Positions 17,899 through 25,908 of a DNA stretch of 34,674 nt are shown here, piece after piece. Source of the DNA: Spirochaetales bacterium (lineage in GTDB: Bacteria; Spirochaetota; Spirochaetia; Treponematales; Treponemataceae); contig QKCE01000202.1 of NCBI GenBank assembly GCA_003245785.1, positions 1-34,674 of the forward strand, written 5' to 3'. Numbering within the stretch: the first letter of the stretch is position 1; each line of letters begins with the position of its first letter. Below the pieces are notes generated by a model, which saw only the letters and a list, made by a program, of their open reading frames with translations, did no database searches and was not told the DNA's origin. The position numbers and the translations under genes were made by a program.

Positions 17899-19436
17899 GT
17901 GGCCAAAGTCCTGTACATGGGTACTTCCCCGGGTAGGAGCTCGAGGACGTGACGCTCGCAGGGCAGCCGTTCGGAGGGATCGTGGGTTACGTGGAGGAGG
18001 GTGGTTCGGCGGGAATTCCCGATAGACTCGAGAAGGTTGAGTACGAGCCGTCGGTGGGCGTCGTCGAGCCCGTGACAGGGTTCGTCCAGTATCAGGATCA
18101 GCGGGTTCTTTACCACTGCGCGGAGGATCAGCACCGCCCGCTGTTCGCCGTAGGAAAGCTCGGAGAACCGCTCCTTCTCCCTTCCCGAAAAACCGCCGAG
18201 CTCGAGCCAGGCTTTCGCCTTTCTGGTTTCCTCCTCGGCCTTCTGGCAATACAGGCCGATGGAATCGTGGAAGCCCGAGAGCACGACGGATTCCACGTCA
18301 ATGTCGCCGACGAGCCGGAATTCGACGTGCATCCGGTAGGAAACGATGCCCAGCCGTTCCTTGATTTCCCATATCGTCTCGCCGGTACCGCGCCTCTTGC
18401 CGAAAAGGCGTACGTCGTTTCGGTAGACCTGGGTATTGTCGCCGGTTATGAGTTCGAGGAACGTGGTTTTGCCGCTTCCGTTCGGTCCGCGGATAAGCCA
18501 GTGAACCCCGTTTTCCAGGGTCCAATCAACCGAGTCCAGCACTTTGCGCCCGGACCATTCGACCGTGACCTTCCTCATCTCGACGAGGGGAACGTCCTTA
18601 GGCGCCGCGGCGCTTGTGGCGTCGTCCTCCTTCCGGTCGATCAGGGGGGACAACGAGGCCGCGAGTCGGGCTTGCTCGTTCGCGCTCCGTTCACGTTCGC
18701 TATCCCGCTCCCTGTCCTTCCATTCGAGAAAAGCCCCGATTTTGCCCGAATATGAAATTCTGCCATCGGAAAGTTCCAGTGCGTGCGTAATTCCGCGGGG
18801 AATCCTTTCCGGTCTCTCCATGACGAGGAGCAGGGAACCCTGGCCTCGCGTATATTCGTCAAGGCGGGCTTCGATAGCCTCCCGACCCTGGGTATCGACG
18901 CCGTCGAAGGGGTCTTCGATCACCAGGAGTAACGGGTCCGCCAGGAGCGCCTCGCAAAGCAGCATGCGACGGGTCTCGCCGGTGGAAAGGTACTTGATAC
19001 CCCTGTCCCCGAAGCGGTTCACCCCGCAGGCGACGACGACGGGATCGTTCGAAAGCGATTCGAAGGGAACGCCGGCCTTCTTGGCGATGAAGGCGAAGGC
19101 GGTTCGTCCCGGGTCGACGCCCCCCTCGGTGAAGTCCGAATCGTCATGGGCTCGCTCGTACTCGATGAGCGCGGCCGCTTCGGAAAACGACACGAAACGG
19201 GTTTTTTCCGGCGGAATGGGGAGCTCCATCCGGCCCTGAATCCCGATATTTGCCCTATTTCCGCCGGCCAGGGACGAAAGCATATCTGTCCCGGATTCGT
19301 TGTCCCCGGTGAGAAGCCAGTGGTCTCCGCGCTTCCATAACCACTCCGAAAGGTACACGCGGGGCGTTCCGTCGCGGGACAGGGCGAGATCGCGAAAAAA
19401 GAGCGTATTGTCCGGTTTTTGCACATTTCTTTCCAT
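17895..19436 (-). CDS. Twin ATP-binding-domain ABC protein (ModF-like)
   Basis: The 513-residue protein has two ABC ATPase domains and no membrane segments, like E. coli ModF. The second domain is intact: IRGPNGSGKTT, LSYGEQR and LILDEPCHGLD. The first is degenerate. Its Walker A reads GDNESGTD (44-51), with the key Lys replaced by Thr. The Walker B end reads VIEDPFDGVD, with Asp and Glu exchanged, although an LSTGE signature remains. A low-complexity, highly charged linker (KDRERDSERERS) joins them. The ATG at 19436 is the best guess, since no good ribosome site is seen. It is coupled to the MFS gene, but I know of no precedent for such a pair, so the role is open. Confidence 0.85.
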   Translation of the reverse strand: MERNVQKPDNTLFFRDLALSRDGTPRVYLSEWLWKRGDHWLLTGDNESGTDMLSSLAGGNRANIGIQGRMELPIPPEKTRFVSFSEAAALIEYERAHDDSDFTEGGVDPGRTAFAFIAKKAGVPFESLSNDPVVVACGVNRFGDRGIKYLSTGETRRMLLCEALLADPLLLVIEDPFDGVDTQGREAIEARLDEYTRGQGSLLLVMERPERIPRGITHALELSDGRISYSGKIGAFLEWKDRERDSERERSANEQARLAASLSPLIDRKEDDATSAAAPKDVPLVEMRKVTVEWSGRKVLDSVDWTLENGVHWLIRGPNGSGKTTFLELITGDNTQVYRNDVRLFGKRRGTGETIWEIKERLGIVSYRMHVEFRLVGDIDVESVVLSGFHDSIGLYCQKAEEETRKAKAWLELGGFSGREKERFSELSYGEQRAVLILRAVVKNPLILILDEPCHGLDDAHRRLVLNLLESIGNSRRTTLLHVTHDPSERLPCERHVLELLPGEVPMYRTLAT

Positions 19437-19461
19437 GAATGGGATACAATACACTGAAGTT

Positions 19462-20607
19462 ATGGACCTTGAGAAGAAGATTATTCCGGATCGCCGAGAG
19501 ACGGAAACGGGGTTGTTTGAATCAAGATTGCTCAACGAAAATATCCGCCGCCTCCAGGTAATCGGGTGGATCGGAATACCCATAAATTTGCTGTTGGAGG
19601 GAATCGGCGCGTTACAGGACGGGCTTCATTCGCTGGCGGAACCCGTTTCGCTGCTTCGTTGCCTTTGGATCGCCGCGACCCTGATTTATATCGCCGTGAC
19701 CGGACGCGTCGGAGCGGACGAGGTTCCCGGGAAAAGGAAGCGGGTAGCGTTTACCCTCGCCGCCATGCTGTGTACCCTCTTCGCGAGCGCCATCACGGTA
19801 TACAAGGTAACGGCGGAAACGGCTACGCTGGTCTATATCGTCGTGGTCCTCCTTATAGGCGCGTTTTTGTTCGTGGATTCGGCTACCTTCATGATTATCG
19901 TTCTCCCGGGACTCGTTACCCTGTACGTGGGCCTTTTTTCCCGCACGATCGAGCCGTCCCGCCTCGTTACCGTTCTCGTGAATATTACCGCAATCCATTT
20001 TTTCGCGGGGATGCTTGCCACGTTCAACCTGAGGATGAAGGAACGGCAATTCGAGAGCGATCGCGCCCTGTTACGGCTGAACAACGAGCTCAAGGCGCTG
20101 TCGGAACTCGACGGACTCACCGGTTTGCCAAATCGACGGAAAATAGACGAAATTATCGAATTTTGGAAATCGGTGTACGCCCGCAAGCCCGATTCCCTCG
20201 CCGTGATCATGATCGACGTGGACTACTTCAAGGAATATAACGATACGCTCGGGCATCTCGCGGGAGACGACGCATTGAAGCAAATAGCGGCCGTTATCTC
20301 AAAATGCCTCTACAGGGACGCGGATTTCGTGGGCCGGTTCGGCGGCGAGGAATTCATGGTCCTTTTGCCGGGTATATCCCGCTTGGGGGCATTTACGATC
20401 GCTGAACGCATACGGCTCGCGGTGCAGGATTCCCGTATCGTATACGACGGGAAATTCGCGAAGACGGTAACGGTCAGCGCAGGCGTCGCCTATTCCGAAA
20501 TGTGCTCACGCGAGGCTTTCGACCTCATGATTTCCCTTTCGGACAACGCGCTTTACGAGGCGAAACAGGGCGGCAGGAACTGCGTGATCATACAGGATAT
20601 GTTCTGA
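19462..20607 (+). CDS. Membrane-anchored diguanylate cyclase (GGDEF)
   Basis: This enzyme makes cyclic di-GMP from two GTP. The 381-residue product has about six membrane segments over residues 30-200, then a short helix and a GGDEF domain. The active motif is GGEEF at 294-298, and an allosteric inhibitory RxxD site (RDAD, 285-288) lies five residues before it, so both activity and product inhibition are predicted. No periplasmic sensor domain is visible, so the membrane part itself may sense. The start at ATG 19462 is chosen over ATG 19435, which almost touches the divergent ABC start. Neither has a good ribosome site. Its end overlaps ilvY by 20 bases. Confidence 0.88.
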   Translation: MDLEKKIIPDRRETETGLFESRLLNENIRRLQVIGWIGIPINLLLEGIGALQDGLHSLAEPVSLLRCLWIAATLIYIAVTGRVGADEVPGKRKRVAFTLAAMLCTLFASAITVYKVTAETATLVYIVVVLLIGAFLFVDSATFMIIVLPGLVTLYVGLFSRTIEPSRLVTVLVNITAIHFFAGMLATFNLRMKERQFESDRALLRLNNELKALSELDGLTGLPNRRKIDEIIEFWKSVYARKPDSLAVIMIDVDYFKEYNDTLGHLAGDDALKQIAAVISKCLYRDADFVGRFGGEEFMVLLPGISRLGAFTIAERIRLAVQDSRIVYDGKFAKTVTVSAGVAYSEMCSREAFDLMISLSDNALYEAKQGGRNCVIIQDMF

Positions 20608-21529
20608 CGATGATATCCGCTATGGTCTCCCTCCGCCTCCGCTGAGACTCCCCTCCCTCGGCCTTTTTTTGCACGAACCCTATATCGTAGTCTCCGAACG
20701 CCGTTCCGGCCTCGAATTGAAGCAGACCGGCCGCGAAGGGACCGTTTTCCAGGACGAGCCGAGGAACGAGAGCGAGCCCGAGACCGAGTCGCGCGAGGGC
20801 GAGTATCGCCTCGTTTCCCGCGGTTTCCGCCGCGATTACCGGCTTTGCGGATGAATCCCTTGCCCAGCGGTCAAACCGTTCCCTCGCAAGCCCGTTTTTT
20901 GGGAGGATGACCGGTACTGAAGAAAGAACCCGTTCGAGGGAATCCGTCGGCATTTTCGGCGCAGAGATCGCCGAACCGGTTCGGGAGAGGGGAATATTCG
21001 CGAAGGAGCCCGTCGCCGAGGTGACGAAAACGAGAGGCGTTTTCTGTACAGAGTGGCAGTGGAGGTCGGGGAAGCCTCCGGCGGGGAGCGCCGCGAGCCC
21101 GAGATCGGCCATGCCGCCCCGAACCGCGTCCGCGGCTCCCGCGGGATCTCCCGTATCGACCGAGAGTTTCAATCCCGGATGTTCCCGGCTGAGGGCCTCC
21201 ACGAGGGGCGGCAGAATCGAATAGCAGGCGGTGACCGAGGCGTATACCCTCAAAATACCCTTAAGTCCCTCGTCCTGTTCGGCGATGCGGATTCCCAGGT
21301 CTTTTCTTTCATGTACCGCCTTTCGGGCGAAATCGAGAAAGGTTTCCCCTTCCCTGGTCAACGAAACCGCCCGGGTATCCCGGGCAAGGAGCCGGGTCCC
21401 GAGTTCTTCCTCGAGCCGTGAAACGAGCCGGCTCAGGGCCGAGGGGCTCAAATGGACCCGCGCCGCCGCCTGCGCGAAGTGAAGCGTCTCCGAAAGGGCG
21501 ATAAAAGCCGAAAGCTCATGGAAATCCAT
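20588..21529 (-). CDS. ilvY: LysR-family regulator IlvY
   Basis: IlvY activates ilvC when acetolactate or acetohydroxybutyrate binds it. The 313-residue product has an N-terminal winged helix-turn-helix (MDFHELSAFIALSETLHFAQAAARVHLSPSALSR region, residues 1-35), the LysR linker helix, and a periplasmic-binding-protein-like effector domain. It stands head to head with ilvC, the same arrangement as in enterobacteria, which is the main basis for the name. The ATG at 21529 fits the family N-terminus. There is no ribosome site, and a -10-like GATACT ends 6 bases upstream. The likely operator overlaps its -35, predicting self-repression. Confidence 0.92.
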   Translation of the reverse strand: MDFHELSAFIALSETLHFAQAAARVHLSPSALSRLVSRLEEELGTRLLARDTRAVSLTREGETFLDFARKAVHERKDLGIRIAEQDEGLKGILRVYASVTACYSILPPLVEALSREHPGLKLSVDTGDPAGAADAVRGGMADLGLAALPAGGFPDLHCHSVQKTPLVFVTSATGSFANIPLSRTGSAISAPKMPTDSLERVLSSVPVILPKNGLARERFDRWARDSSAKPVIAAETAGNEAILALARLGLGLALVPRLVLENGPFAAGLLQFEAGTAFGDYDIGFVQKKAEGGESQRRRRETIADIIVRTYPV

Positions 21530-21535
21530 GAGAAG

Positions 21536-21564
21536 AGTATCGGTGATTGATGCGTAATATGCAA
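21536..21564 (-). promoter_or_regulatory. Probable ilvY promoter
   Basis: The minus strand has TTGCAT (21564-21559), a 17-base spacer and GATACT (21541-21536), with the ATG 6 bases on. The -35 lies inside the left operator repeat. Confidence 0.4.
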
Positions 21565-21598
21565 TGGTAAGGTGCAAAAGTTTCGCTTTACGCATTAA
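21546..21598. promoter_or_regulatory. Candidate IlvY operator repeats between ilvY and ilvC
   Basis: ATTGATGCGTAATATGCAAT (21546-21565) is an imperfect palindrome of the LysR T-N11-A kind. Part of it, TTGATGCGTAA (21547-21557), is repeated in inverted form as TTACGCATTAA (21588-21598), 10 of 11 matching, 41 bases centre to centre or about four helical turns. This two-site layout fits a LysR tetramer. A TATAAC at 21610-21615 could be the ilvC -10. Confidence 0.55.
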
Positions 21599-21659
21599 TA
21601 CATATACGTTATAACGGATATACATCGAAGGTAAACGTAATTTTTTAAGGAGATACACA

Positions 21660-23132
21660 ATGAATTATTTCAATTCCATTCCGTGGCGGGCGGCGCTCAT
21701 GCAGCTCGGGACCTGCCGGTTCATGGATCGCAACGAATTCAACGAAGGAACCGAGGCTCTCAAGGGGAAGAAAATCGTTATCGTGGGCTGCGGCGCCCAG
21801 GGCTTGAACCAGGGTCTCAACCTGCGCGATTCAGGTCTCGACGTAAGCTACGCGCTCCGCAAGGAAGCGATCGAACAGAAACGGGCGAGCTGGAAGAACG
21901 CCACCGAGAATGGCTTCAAGGTCGGCACCTACGACGAACTCATTCCTTCCGCCGATTTGGTGGGTAACCTAACCCCGGATAAGCAGCATTCGAACGTCAT
22001 CGCCTCCGTAATGCCCTTGATGAAGAAAGGTTCTTCCCTTTGGTACAGCCACGGATTCAATATCGTGGAAGAGGGTATGCAGATCCGCAAGGATATTACC
22101 GTGGTCATGATGGCTCCCAAGGGTCCGGGTTCCGAGGTCCGCGTGGAGTATTCCCGCGGATTCGGCATTCCGACCCTCATCGCCGTGCATCCCGAAAACG
22201 ATCCCGACAAGCGCGGCTGGGCGATCGCCAAGGCCCTTGCGGTCGGCACGGGCGGAAGCCGGGCTGGCGTGCTCGAGTCCAGTTTCGTCGCCGAGGTCAA
22301 GTCCGACCTGATGGGCGAGCAGACCATTCTCTGCGGCATGCTCCAGACCGGCAGCCTCCTTTGCTTCGACAAGATGGTTGAAAAGGGCATCGACAAGGGC
22401 TGGGCGTCCAAATTCATCCAGTACGGCTGGGAAACAATTACCGAGGCGCTCAAGTGGGGCGGCATCACCGGGATGATGGACCGGCTTTCGAATCCCGCGA
22501 AGCTGAAGGCCCACGCGCTTTCGCTTGAACTCAAGAAGATCATGGGCCCCCTCTACCGCAAGCATCAGGACGATATTATCTCCGGGGAATTCTCCTCGAC
22601 AATGATGAAGGACTGGGAGGCGGACGATAAGAACCTGCTCGCCTGGCGCGAGGCCACGGGCAAGACCGCATTCGAGCAAACCCCCGCGGGTGCCGTCGAC
22701 ATTACCGAGCAGGAATACTTCGACAAGGGCGTGCTCATGGTCGCCATGGTGAAGGCCGGCGTCGAGCTCGCCTTCGAGACCATGACCGACGCGGGCATCA
22801 AGGCGGAGAGCGCCTATTACGAGTCGCTTCACGAGACCCCGCTCATCGCGAACCTGATCAGCCGTAAGAAGCTCTACGAGATGAACAAAGTCATCTCCGA
22901 CACGGCGGAATACGGCTGCTACCTCTTCGACAACGCCTGCCGTCCCCTCCTCAAGGATTTCATGGCCAAGGTCGATACCGACGTCATCGGCAAGGGCCTC
23001 GCCGCGAAGGACAACTCGGTCGCGAACCGCGAACTCGTGCGCGTTAACGAGGAAATCCGCACCCATCCCGTGGAGAAGGTGGGAAAGACCCTTCGCGCCT
23101 ATATGACCGCGATGAAGGAAGTGATCGCCTAA
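21660..23132 (+). CDS. ilvC: Ketol-acid reductoisomerase, class II (long form)
   Basis: IlvC converts acetolactate or acetohydroxybutyrate to the dihydroxy acids of isoleucine and valine synthesis, using NADPH and Mg. The 490-residue length marks the long class II enzyme with a duplicated C-terminal knotted domain, as in E. coli, not the ~330-residue class I found in most bacteria. The NADP-binding loop is [11 protein letters not shown] near residues 37-47, and the N-terminus [10 protein letters not shown] is class II-like. AAGGAG lies 8 bases before the ATG. The gene is divergent from ilvY and ends at a strong terminator, so it is probably monocistronic. The other ilv genes are not in the window. 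Confidence 0.97.
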   Translation: MNYFNSIPWRAALMQLGTCRFMDRNEFNEGTEALKGKKIVIVGCGAQGLNQGLNLRDSGLDVSYALRKEAIEQKRASWKNATENGFKVGTYDELIPSADLVGNLTPDKQHSNVIASVMPLMKKGSSLWYSHGFNIVEEGMQIRKDITVVMMAPKGPGSEVRVEYSRGFGIPTLIAVHPENDPDKRGWAIAKALAVGTGGSRAGVLESSFVAEVKSDLMGEQTILCGMLQTGSLLCFDKMVEKGIDKGWASKFIQYGWETITEALKWGGITGMMDRLSNPAKLKAHALSLELKKIMGPLYRKHQDDIISGEFSSTMMKDWEADDKNLLAWREATGKTAFEQTPAGAVDITEQEYFDKGVLMVAMVKAGVELAFETMTDAGIKAESAYYESLHETPLIANLISRKKLYEMNKVISDTAEYGCYLFDNACRPLLKDFMAKVDTDVIGKGLAAKDNSVANRELVRVNEEIRTHPVEKVGKTLRAYMTAMKEVIA

Positions 23133-23153
23133 CCGCGATTCCCCGCGTTTCCG

Positions 23154-23185
23154 GCTCCCCGATGCGTTTCGGGGAGCTTTTTTTT
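23154..23185 (+). terminator. Intrinsic terminator after ilvC
   Basis: A 9-bp stem GCTCCCCGA / TCGGGGAGC with a 6-base loop is followed by eight T. Confidence 0.93.
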
Positions 23186-23342
23186 GCCCAGACAGGGCAA
23201 TTCCCGCGCGAAAATTTTAACCATTCGCAGCGTGGCCCGGTTCCGCCTGCGCGGCGCGGGCTTCCGGTTACGCGCAGGGGGAGCTCGAGGCGATGATCAG
23301 GATGGTTGAGGATAAAATGTTCTAGTAACCCGCCGTCGAGGT

Positions 23343-24299
23343 TCAGTCGCCCGCGGGAATCCTCGTGTTTCGTTCCCAAAACACTCCCTTCGCGAAGCCT
23401 TGGATCGCGCGGTCGGATTCCGCCCTTTCCAGTCGCTTCTCTGCCCACACGCAATATTCCCCGTTCGTTTCGATACCGCACCAGGCGCGCCCCAGTTTTT
23501 TAGCGACCACGGAGGTGGTCCCCGATCCCAGGAACGGGTCGAAGACAGTGTCGCCCGGATCGCTGCTCGCGAGTATCATTCGGGCCAGGAGTTTTTCGGG
23601 CTTTTGGGTGGGATGGTCCGTGTTTTCCGGCATGGACCAATAGGGGATCGAGATATCGTCCCAAAAATTGGAGGGATGCGTGGCGCGAAACTTTCCTTGG
23701 GCGGTCTCGCTCCAATCCTTCGGTTCGCCGTTTTCGCGGTAGGGCGCGAGGACGCGCCGGTTAAGCATTACCGCGTCAACGTTGAATTTCCAGTCCTTTC
23801 CGACCGTCGCGAACCAGATATCCTCCGAACAGTTTTTCCAGTTACGCTTGGCCCCCCGGCCCTTTTCGCGTTGCCAGGTAATCCTGTTCCGCACGGTAAA
23901 GCCGCGGGAGAGGGCTTCGTACACCATGGGGGAGGACCGCCAGTCACAGCACACGTATACGCTCGCGTTCGCCTTCAGGAGAGGCCGGGCCGCCGAAAGC
24001 CAGGAGGCAACGAGGCTCGTATACTCGGCGGGATCGGTTTCCCGGAATACTGAACCATGGAAATCTTTCGTGAGGTTGTACGGGGGGTCAACGATCAGAA
24101 GATCGACGAAGTCCCGGGGGAAATGGGGTGCCAGGGCGAGAAAGTCGCCCTGGACGGTTTTTCTGAGCACCGAATCGAGCGCGAGGGGCGTTCCCGGTTC
24201 CGGGCGGAACACCCTCGCGCCGTAGAGCGCGCGCTCGTCCTCATTCACCGTTAGGGTGCGATTTCGGGGCGCGCGCTTTTTTTCGGTACCGTCGTTCAC
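23343..24299 (-). CDS. Orphan DNA methyltransferase (beta class, DPPYN)
   Basis: This is an amino-methyltransferase that uses SAM to modify DNA. In the 318-residue product the catalytic DPPYN (71-75, motif IV) comes before the SAM-binding [10 protein letters not shown] (253-262, motif I), which is the beta-class order. The target-recognition region lies between them. DPPY fits N6-adenine, though N4-cytosine is possible. No restriction enzyme gene is next to it, so it may be a solitary regulatory methylase. The start is a GTG whose GTGA overlaps the metK stop. The enzyme is therefore translationally coupled to the synthase of its own cofactor. The recognition sequence is not predictable by eye. 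Confidence 0.92.
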   Translation of the reverse strand: MNDGTEKKRAPRNRTLTVNEDERALYGARVFRPEPGTPLALDSVLRKTVQGDFLALAPHFPRDFVDLLIVDPPYNLTKDFHGSVFRETDPAEYTSLVASWLSAARPLLKANASVYVCCDWRSSPMVYEALSRGFTVRNRITWQREKGRGAKRNWKNCSEDIWFATVGKDWKFNVDAVMLNRRVLAPYRENGEPKDWSETAQGKFRATHPSNFWDDISIPYWSMPENTDHPTQKPEKLLARMILASSDPGDTVFDPFLGSGTTSVVAKKLGRAWCGIETNGEYCVWAEKRLERAESDRAIQGFAKGVFWERNTRIPAGD

Positions 24300-25465
24300 C
24301 TTACGGCTTTTTGAAGGTCAGAAACCCGGTCGGTTTTTTCCCAGGGGAAGCCCTCTCGGCCGAAATGACCGTAGGACGCCGTCGCCTGGTATATCGGCCG
24401 GCAAAGATCGAGGGTCGAGACGATTCCCGCGGGGGTCAGGTCAAAGGTACCCCTGACAGCCTCGATGATTTTCGTTTCGTCCACCGTGCCGGTACCGAAG
24501 GTATCGACCATGACGGACACGGGGAAGGGCACGCCGATCGCGTAGGCCAACTGGATCTCGCATCGCTCGGCAAAACCGGCGGCCACGACGTTCTTGGCTA
24601 CGTACCGCGCCATGTACGCCGCGGAACGGTCGACCTTCGAGGGATCCTTTCCCGAGAATGCGCCGCCGCCGTGCCGGCCCATGCCGCCGTATGTGTCGAC
24701 GATGATCTTCCTTCCCGTCAGCCCGGTATCCCCGAAGGGTCCGCCGATCACGAAGCGCCCCGTCGGGTTGATGAAATAGCGGGTATTCTTGTCGAGTAGC
24801 CCGGTGGGTTCGAGTATCGGCTTTATGATCTGGTCGATTACCGTTTCCTGGATGGTGGCATGGCTCAAGTCGGGGTCATGCTGGTGCGAAACCACCACCG
24901 TGTCGATGCGAACGGGCTTGTGGCCGTCGTATTCCACCGTCACCTGGCTTTTCGCGTCGGGACGAAGCCAGGGAATGATACGGGATTTTCGGAGTTCAGC
25001 CGCGCGGCGAAGGATCGAGTGGGAATACATGATGGGGGCGGGCATCAGCTCCGGGGTCTCGGTGCAGGCGAAACCGAACATCATGCCCTGGTCGCCGGCG
25101 CCCTGCTGCCCCTTGTACTCGGAGAGTCCGGTACCCGCTACGCCTTGGTTGATATCGGGCGACTGGGCATGGATCATGTCGAGAACGGCCATGGAATCGC
25201 AATCGAGACCGTATTCCGAGTGGGTATAGCCGATATCGCGGGCGATATTGCGGGCGATGCCCTGCACGTCCACGTAGGTATTGGTAGTTATCTCGCCGCC
25301 GACCAGCACGAGGGCCGTGGAAGCGAAGGTTTCGCAGGCGACGTGACTGGACGGGTCGTCGCGCAGGCAGGCGTCGAGGATCGCGTCGGAGATTTGGTCG
25401 CAAAGCTTGTCAGGATGGCCTTCCCCCACGGATTCCGAGGTAAAAAGGTGTCGTGTCGAGTTCAT
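24296..25465 (-). CDS. metK: S-adenosylmethionine synthetase
   Basis: MetK makes SAM from methionine and ATP. The 389-residue product has the normal length and motifs. The N-terminus is [23 protein letters not shown], quoted here by its parts [11 protein letters not shown] and [19 protein letters not shown] is the ATP/phosphate motif near 120-130, and [19 protein letters not shown] is the glycine-rich signature in the C-terminal third. GGGAG lies about 11 bases before the ATG. No SAM riboswitch fold fits the 133-base upstream gap. The methyltransferase gene overlaps its end by 4 bases, forming a small SAM supply-and-use operon. Confidence 0.97.
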   Translation of the reverse strand: MNSTRHLFTSESVGEGHPDKLCDQISDAILDACLRDDPSSHVACETFASTALVLVGGEITTNTYVDVQGIARNIARDIGYTHSEYGLDCDSMAVLDMIHAQSPDINQGVAGTGLSEYKGQQGAGDQGMMFGFACTETPELMPAPIMYSHSILRRAAELRKSRIIPWLRPDAKSQVTVEYDGHKPVRIDTVVVSHQHDPDLSHATIQETVIDQIIKPILEPTGLLDKNTRYFINPTGRFVIGGPFGDTGLTGRKIIVDTYGGMGRHGGGAFSGKDPSKVDRSAAYMARYVAKNVVAAGFAERCEIQLAYAIGVPFPVSVMVDTFGTGTVDETKIIEAVRGTFDLTPAGIVSTLDLCRPIYQATASYGHFGREGFPWEKTDRVSDLQKAVR

Positions 25466-25486
25466 TCCAATGGGCTCCCTTGAATT

Positions 25487-25529
25487 ACGGGTTGTTTCAT
25501 ATTAACCTAAATATAAACTAAACGGGTTG
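25487..25529. repeat. Direct repeat upstream of metK
   Basis: ACGGGTTG occurs at 25487-25494 and again at 25522-25529, 35 bases apart, flanking an AT-rich stretch in the metK/CBM48 divergent promoter region. It could be an operator or chance. Confidence 0.3.
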
Positions 25530-25598
25530 GATTGACCAGAAATAACGAATATCAAGCCGTCGGTCGGCCAGGAAGCGGCGCGGTTTCAAGGAGCGGTT

Positions 25599-25907
25599 AT
25601 GGCGTTGTACAAGGCGTATCCAAAGGCGGGGAAAACCTGCAAGGTTACCTTTGAGCTCCCCGAGGAAGCCACGAGGGGCGTTTCCTCTATCGCCCTCGTT
25701 GGGGACTTCAATGATTGGGACCAGAAAAAGGACTTGCTGAAAAAAAATAAAGACGGGCTTTTTTCCCTGACGCTGACTCTCGAACAGGGCCGGGAATACC
25801 AGTTTCGGTACCTCATGGACGGCTCACGCTGGGAAAACGACTGGAGCGCCGATAAATACTCGGCCTCCAGCTTCGGAAATTGCGATAACTCCGTGGTGAT
25901 CGTCTAG
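25599..25907 (+). CDS. Stand-alone CBM48 / glycogen-binding domain protein
   Basis: A 102-residue protein consists almost entirely of one early-set beta sandwich of the CBM48/AMPK-beta type. The glycogen-binding signature is ALVGDFNDWD (about 32-41), and the second half has YQFRYLMDG, with Trp in SRWENDW. In most proteins this domain is fused to branching enzymes or kinases; here it is alone and has no signal peptide. It may target a partner to glycogen or act as a separate subunit, but no glycogen gene is adjacent. AAGGAG lies 6 bases before the ATG. It is divergent from metK and ends one base from the apbE stop. Confidence 0.85.
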   Translation: MALYKAYPKAGKTCKVTFELPEEATRGVSSIALVGDFNDWDQKKDLLKKNKDGLFSLTLTLEQGREYQFRYLMDGSRWENDWSADKYSASSFGNCDNSVVIV

Positions 25908-25908
25908 C

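Noticed and set aside
17899-18249. N-terminal extension of the MFS protein
   Set aside because: It lies wholly within the ABC coding region in another frame and is proline/arginine-rich. The GTGA overlap gives a natural start.
19300-19461. Longer N-terminus for the membrane diguanylate cyclase
   Set aside because: The upstream open frame is antisense to the start of the ABC gene and Arg/Ser-rich, with no domain or ribosome site.
21530-21659. T-box or leucine/valine leader attenuator before ilvC
   Set aside because: There is no terminator, no branched-chain-codon-rich leader frame and no T-box core; the LysR operator explains the gap.
23186-23342. Possible gene remnant ending GELEAMIRMVEDKMF between ilvC and the methyltransferase
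   Set aside because: A 34-codon open stretch (23221-23325) without start codon or ribosome site. It reads like a protein tail but is too short to identify, so I list it only as a possible decayed end.
25466-25598. SAM riboswitch upstream of metK
   Set aside because: The 133-base gap shared with the divergent CBM48 gene shows no multi-stem aptamer or terminator; only a short direct repeat is seen.
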